Shown in pieces: positions 61,182 to 64,000 of a stretch of DNA of 64,000 bases. The stretch is from Zunongwangia mangrovi. GTDB lineage: Bacteria > Bacteroidota > Bacteroidia > Flavobacteriales > Flavobacteriaceae. The DNA is taken from positions 62,001-126,000 of the forward strand of contig NZ_FOKV01000003.1 of assembly GCF_900112105.1 (NCBI RefSeq), given 5' to 3'. The notes under the pieces were generated by a model. That model was given only the letters and a program-made list of their open reading frames with translations, had not been told where the DNA came from and did not search any database. Numbering within the stretch: the stretch's first letter is position 1; each line of letters begins with the position of its first letter. The translations under genes were made by a program, and so were the position numbers.

Positions 61182-63788
61182 TTACTCAGAAGCAGTTAGT
61201 TCTTCCTGATTTCTGAATACTAAATTATCATCAAACTCATCCAATAATATGATACTATCGGTATGAATATTTCCAGAAAGAATCTCTTTAGAAAGTTTAT
61301 TCAACACTTCTTTCTGTACGGTTCTCTTCACTGGTCGTGCACCAAATTGTGGATCGAAACCTCGTCTTGCAAGGAAATTCAATGCCTGTTCTGTAGCATC
61401 TAAAACAATGTTTTGTTTTGCCAGCATTTTCTTCACACCTTTTAACTGAAGATCTACAATTCGTTTAATATCTTTTTGTGTTAATGGAGTGAACATTACG
61501 ATATCGTCGATACGGTTTATAAACTCTGGTCGTACACTTTGTTTTAGTACACCAAGAACTTCGGTTTTTGCAGCTTCCATTGCAGTTTCTACATCCTGGA
61601 TCGCTTCAAATTTCTCCTGAATAATCTGGCTTCCCATATTCGAAGTCATTATAATGATGGTGTTCTTAAAGTCGGCCAAACGTCCTTTGTTGTCTGTTAA
61701 GCGTCCTTCATCAAGTACCTGTAACAGGATATTGAACGTGTCTGGATGCGCTTTTTCGATCTCATCTAAAAGTACAACTGAATATGGTTTACGTCTCACC
61801 GCTTCAGTTAACTGCCCACCTTCGTCGTAACCAACATATCCCGGAGGTGCACCAACTAAACGGCTAACCGAATGACGCTCCTGGTATTCACTCATGTCGA
61901 TTCTGGTCATGGCAGATTCGTCATCGAATAAATATTCTGCTAGTGCTTTCGCTAATTCAGTTTTACCAACTCCGGTTGTTCCCAGGAATAAGAAGGATCC
62001 AATTGGTCTATTTTGATCCTGTAATCCAGCACGACTTCTACGAACGGCATCACTTACGGCAACAATTGCTTCTTCCTGTCCTACAACGCGACGGTGTAAT
62101 TCGTCTTCTAGTCGAAGTAATTTTTCACGTTCGCTTTGTAACATTTTAGTTACCGGAATTCCCGTCCATTTTGCAACAACTTCAGCAATATCATCGTTAG
62201 TAACTTCTTCCTGAATCAAAGATTTACCACTTTCTTTTTGCTGAACTTCTTTTTGAAGGCGCTCCAATTTCTCCTGTGCTTCTTTAATTTTACCATAACG
62301 TAGCTCAGCAACCTTTCCGTAGTCACCTTCACGCTCAGCACGCTCGGCTTCCAGTTTATATTCTTCGATTTCAGATTTAGCGCCCTGGATGTTATCTACA
62401 ACTTCTTTCTCATTTTTCCATTGTGCATGTATTTCGTTTCGCTCTTCCTTAAGATTCGCTAAATCTGCACGTAAAGATTTTAGTTTTGCTTCATCTTTTT
62501 CGCGCTTAATTGCTTCGATCTCGATTTCCAGCTGCATGATCTTACGATCTAAAACATCTAATTCTTCTGGTTTAGAGTTGATTTCCATTCGAAGTTTAGA
62601 AGCAGCTTCATCCATCAGATCGATCGCCTTATCTGGCAAAAATCGGTTAGTGATATAGCGTTGCGATAATTCTACCGCTGCGATAATCGCTTCATCCTTA
62701 ATTCTTACTTTATGGTGTTGCTCGTACTTTTCTTTAATACCACGAAGTATCGAGATCGCACTTTCGGTATCTGGTTCTTCAACCATCACTTTTTGAAAAC
62801 GACGCTCTAAAGCTTTATCTTTTTCAAAATATTTTTGATATTCATCCAAAGTGGTCGCTCCAATCGCTCTTAGTTCACCACGAGCAAGCGCAGGTTTTAA
62901 AATGTTTGCGGCATCCATCGCGCCCTGGCCACCACCGGCACCAACAAGTGTGTGAATCTCATCGATAAAAAGAACAATATTACCATCGCTGCCGGTTACT
63001 TCTTTAATTACCGCTTTTAAACGTTCCTCGAATTCTCCTTTAAATTTAGCTCCGGCAATTAGTGCACCCATATCTAAAGAGAAAATTTGTTTCTCCTTAA
63101 GATTTTCAGGAACGTCACCAGCTACGATACGATGTGCTAAACCTTCAGCAATCGCAGTTTTACCAGTACCTGGTTCACCAACAAGCATTGGGTTGTTCTT
63201 GGTTCTACGCGATAAGATCTGTAAGATTCGGCGTATTTCTTCATCTCTACCAATTACAGGATCCAGTTTTCCGGTTTCTGCTAGCTGGTTAAGGTTTTTT
63301 GCATACTTATTTAAAGAGTTATACGTATCTTCAGCACTTTGAGAAGTTACACGATCACCTTTTCTTAATTCTTCGATAGCTGCCTTTAAACCTTTTTCAG
63401 TTGCTCCCTGATCTTTTAAGATCTGAGAAACTTTGCTGGAAGATTTAAAAATTGCCAGGATCAAATGTTCTACAGAAACGTACTCATCGTTCATTTTTTT
63501 GGCAATGCTCGATGCTTCATTTACTGTTTTGCCGGCCTCCCGACTTAATATGATATCGCCACCGCTAACTTTTGGAAAACTCTGAAGCGTGTTATCCAGA
63601 ATTTGATTGAAGAGGTTAACGTTAATGTTCAACTTTTTCAGCAAAAATGGAGTTACATTTTCATCTACGATCGTGATCGCTTTAAATAGATGTTCGTTCT
63701 CGATTTGCTGATGGCCCATTTCCTGAGCAAGCTGTTGCGCCTGCTGAATAGCCTCCTGTGATTTTATTGTGAAATTATTAAAATTCAT
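61182..63788 (-). CDS. clpB: Chaperone ATPase ClpB
   Basis: Hsp100 disaggregase, 868 residues. Seen: Clp N domain (residues 1-145; [22 protein letters not shown] start), Walker A of ring 1 GEPGTGKTA (about 205-213), Walker [13 protein letters not shown], the coiled-coil middle domain (about 400-520, rich in Glu, Lys, Arg), Walker A of ring 2 [11 protein letters not shown] (about 605-615) and the end domain with [16 protein letters not shown]. No change from the normal length. Rescues heat-aggregated proteins with DnaK; grpE-dnaJ are also in this window. Confidence 0.97.
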   Translation of the reverse strand: MNFNNFTIKSQEAIQQAQQLAQEMGHQQIENEHLFKAITIVDENVTPFLLKKLNINVNLFNQILDNTLQSFPKVSGGDIILSREAGKTVNEASSIAKKMNDEYVSVEHLILAIFKSSSKVSQILKDQGATEKGLKAAIEELRKGDRVTSQSAEDTYNSLNKYAKNLNQLAETGKLDPVIGRDEEIRRILQILSRRTKNNPMLVGEPGTGKTAIAEGLAHRIVAGDVPENLKEKQIFSLDMGALIAGAKFKGEFEERLKAVIKEVTGSDGNIVLFIDEIHTLVGAGGGQGAMDAANILKPALARGELRAIGATTLDEYQKYFEKDKALERRFQKVMVEEPDTESAISILRGIKEKYEQHHKVRIKDEAIIAAVELSQRYITNRFLPDKAIDLMDEAASKLRMEINSKPEELDVLDRKIMQLEIEIEAIKREKDEAKLKSLRADLANLKEERNEIHAQWKNEKEVVDNIQGAKSEIEEYKLEAERAEREGDYGKVAELRYGKIKEAQEKLERLQKEVQQKESGKSLIQEEVTNDDIAEVVAKWTGIPVTKMLQSEREKLLRLEDELHRRVVGQEEAIVAVSDAVRRSRAGLQDQNRPIGSFLFLGTTGVGKTELAKALAEYLFDDESAMTRIDMSEYQERHSVSRLVGAPPGYVGYDEGGQLTEAVRRKPYSVVLLDEIEKAHPDTFNILLQVLDEGRLTDNKGRLADFKNTIIIMTSNMGSQIIQEKFEAIQDVETAMEAAKTEVLGVLKQSVRPEFINRIDDIVMFTPLTQKDIKRIVDLQLKGVKKMLAKQNIVLDATEQALNFLARRGFDPQFGARPVKRTVQKEVLNKLSKEILSGNIHTDSIILLDEFDDNLVFRNQEELTASE

Positions 63789-63943
63789 AGTCTTTTGTTT
63801 TTTGATTTCTAAATAGCAAATCCTATACCTTACGAATAATTGGACAAATTGACATTATTTTTAAATAATCTTAAGACAAAACGACAGTTTTTGTATTTAT
63901 ACTGAAAATCTTTTAAATTGGGTAAGCATCTGGTTTTAAGGTG

Positions 63944-63951
63944 TATCTTTG
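63944..63951 (+). promoter_or_regulatory. -7 promoter box for the last, truncated gene
   Basis: TATCTTTG, exact match, 15 bases before the ATG at 63966. Confidence 0.55.
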
Positions 63952-63965
63952 CAAAAAATTTAAGT

Positions 63966-64000
63966 ATGGGAATTTTTGATAAAATGTTTGGAGGAGGAGA
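63966..64000 (+). CDS. Start of an unidentified gene (truncated at window end)
   Basis: Only 11 complete codons are available (MGIFDKMFGGG), starting at an ATG behind a consensus -7 box. Too short to assign. Divergent from clpB. Confidence 0.4.
   Translation, partial: MGIFDKMFGGG

Noticed and set aside
61943-62658. Forward frames inside clpB
   Set aside because: They are shadows of clpB, which is complete and fully conserved on the other strand.
1-64000. rRNA, tRNA, CRISPR array, prophage or defence island
   Set aside because: No regularly spaced repeats, no phage structural gene, no integrase, no recognisable tRNA cloverleaf or rRNA sequence was seen in the gaps between genes.

Overview
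The window reads as chromosomal core DNA of a marine-type flavobacterium (Bacteroidota, Flavobacteriaceae). The pointers are low GC, the flavobacterial -7 promoter box TAnnTTTG in front of many genes, many lipoproteins with very short leader peptides, a DnaJ with a reduced zinc-finger region, a PII-Amt-porin cluster, a fused isobutyryl-CoA mutase, and small families largely confined to this phylum (Lacal_2735, DUF4197, DUF4920, DUF5606, DUF6268, DUF6503). The genus cannot be fixed from the sequence alone; relatives of Gramella or Zunongwangia are plausible. I see no rRNA, tRNA, CRISPR array, prophage or complete insertion sequence.

Layout. 1-2.5 kb: 3' part of prfA, then pyrF and a cytoplasmic metal-receptor-like protein in one run. 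2.5-6.1 kb: two small reverse genes, catalase, and purU. 6.2-9.7 kb: the large fused B12-dependent mutase icmF. 9.8-15 kb: a MarC-type membrane protein, an Lrp/AsnC regulator, a methyltransferase and two exported proteins. 15.1-18 kb: the nitrogen cluster glnK-amt-porin (reverse), with an unusual 530-base upstream region. 18.5-26.4 kb: SRPBCC/GyrI-like protein, MazG-like pyrophosphatase, outer-membrane beta-barrel, ilvE, mnmD, a TIGR01777 reductase and a YceI lipoprotein. 26.6-28.3 kb: grpE-dnaJ. 29.2-34.4 kb: a tightly packed five-gene envelope operon (ABC ATPase, ABC permease, MscS channel, DUF6268 outer-membrane protein, NtrC-like response regulator without a DNA-binding domain). 34.5-44.7 kb: surface protein, uvrB, a second ABC exporter, hypothetical proteins, nucleoid-associated protein and heme A synthase. 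44.7-51.8 kb: tRNA nucleotidyltransferase, threonylcarbamoyl-AMP synthase and a cell-surface glycan group (GT2, Kdo-kinase-like, glycerophosphotransferase-like, GT9) attached to dapD. 51.9-54.6 kb: ruvX, def, DUF5606, smpB. 54.8-61.1 kb: mostly lipoproteins, two methyltransferase/dehydrogenase genes and CsbD. 61.2-63.8 kb: clpB, followed by the first codons of another gene.

Most genes are housekeeping. The most unusual non-coding signal is a dispersed repeat family (34464, 41906, 58930, with diverged relatives at 12832 and 39779). Its three clear copies each start a few bases after the T-run of a terminator hairpin and end in AGTTTACT or the close variant GGTTTACT. Other points worth following are the five-gene operon ending in a regulator that lacks a helix-turn-helix, the duplicated glnK leader, a terminator pointing against the genes between amt and the porin, and several start-codon decisions settled by promoter boxes. 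No clearly new multi-gene system is evident.
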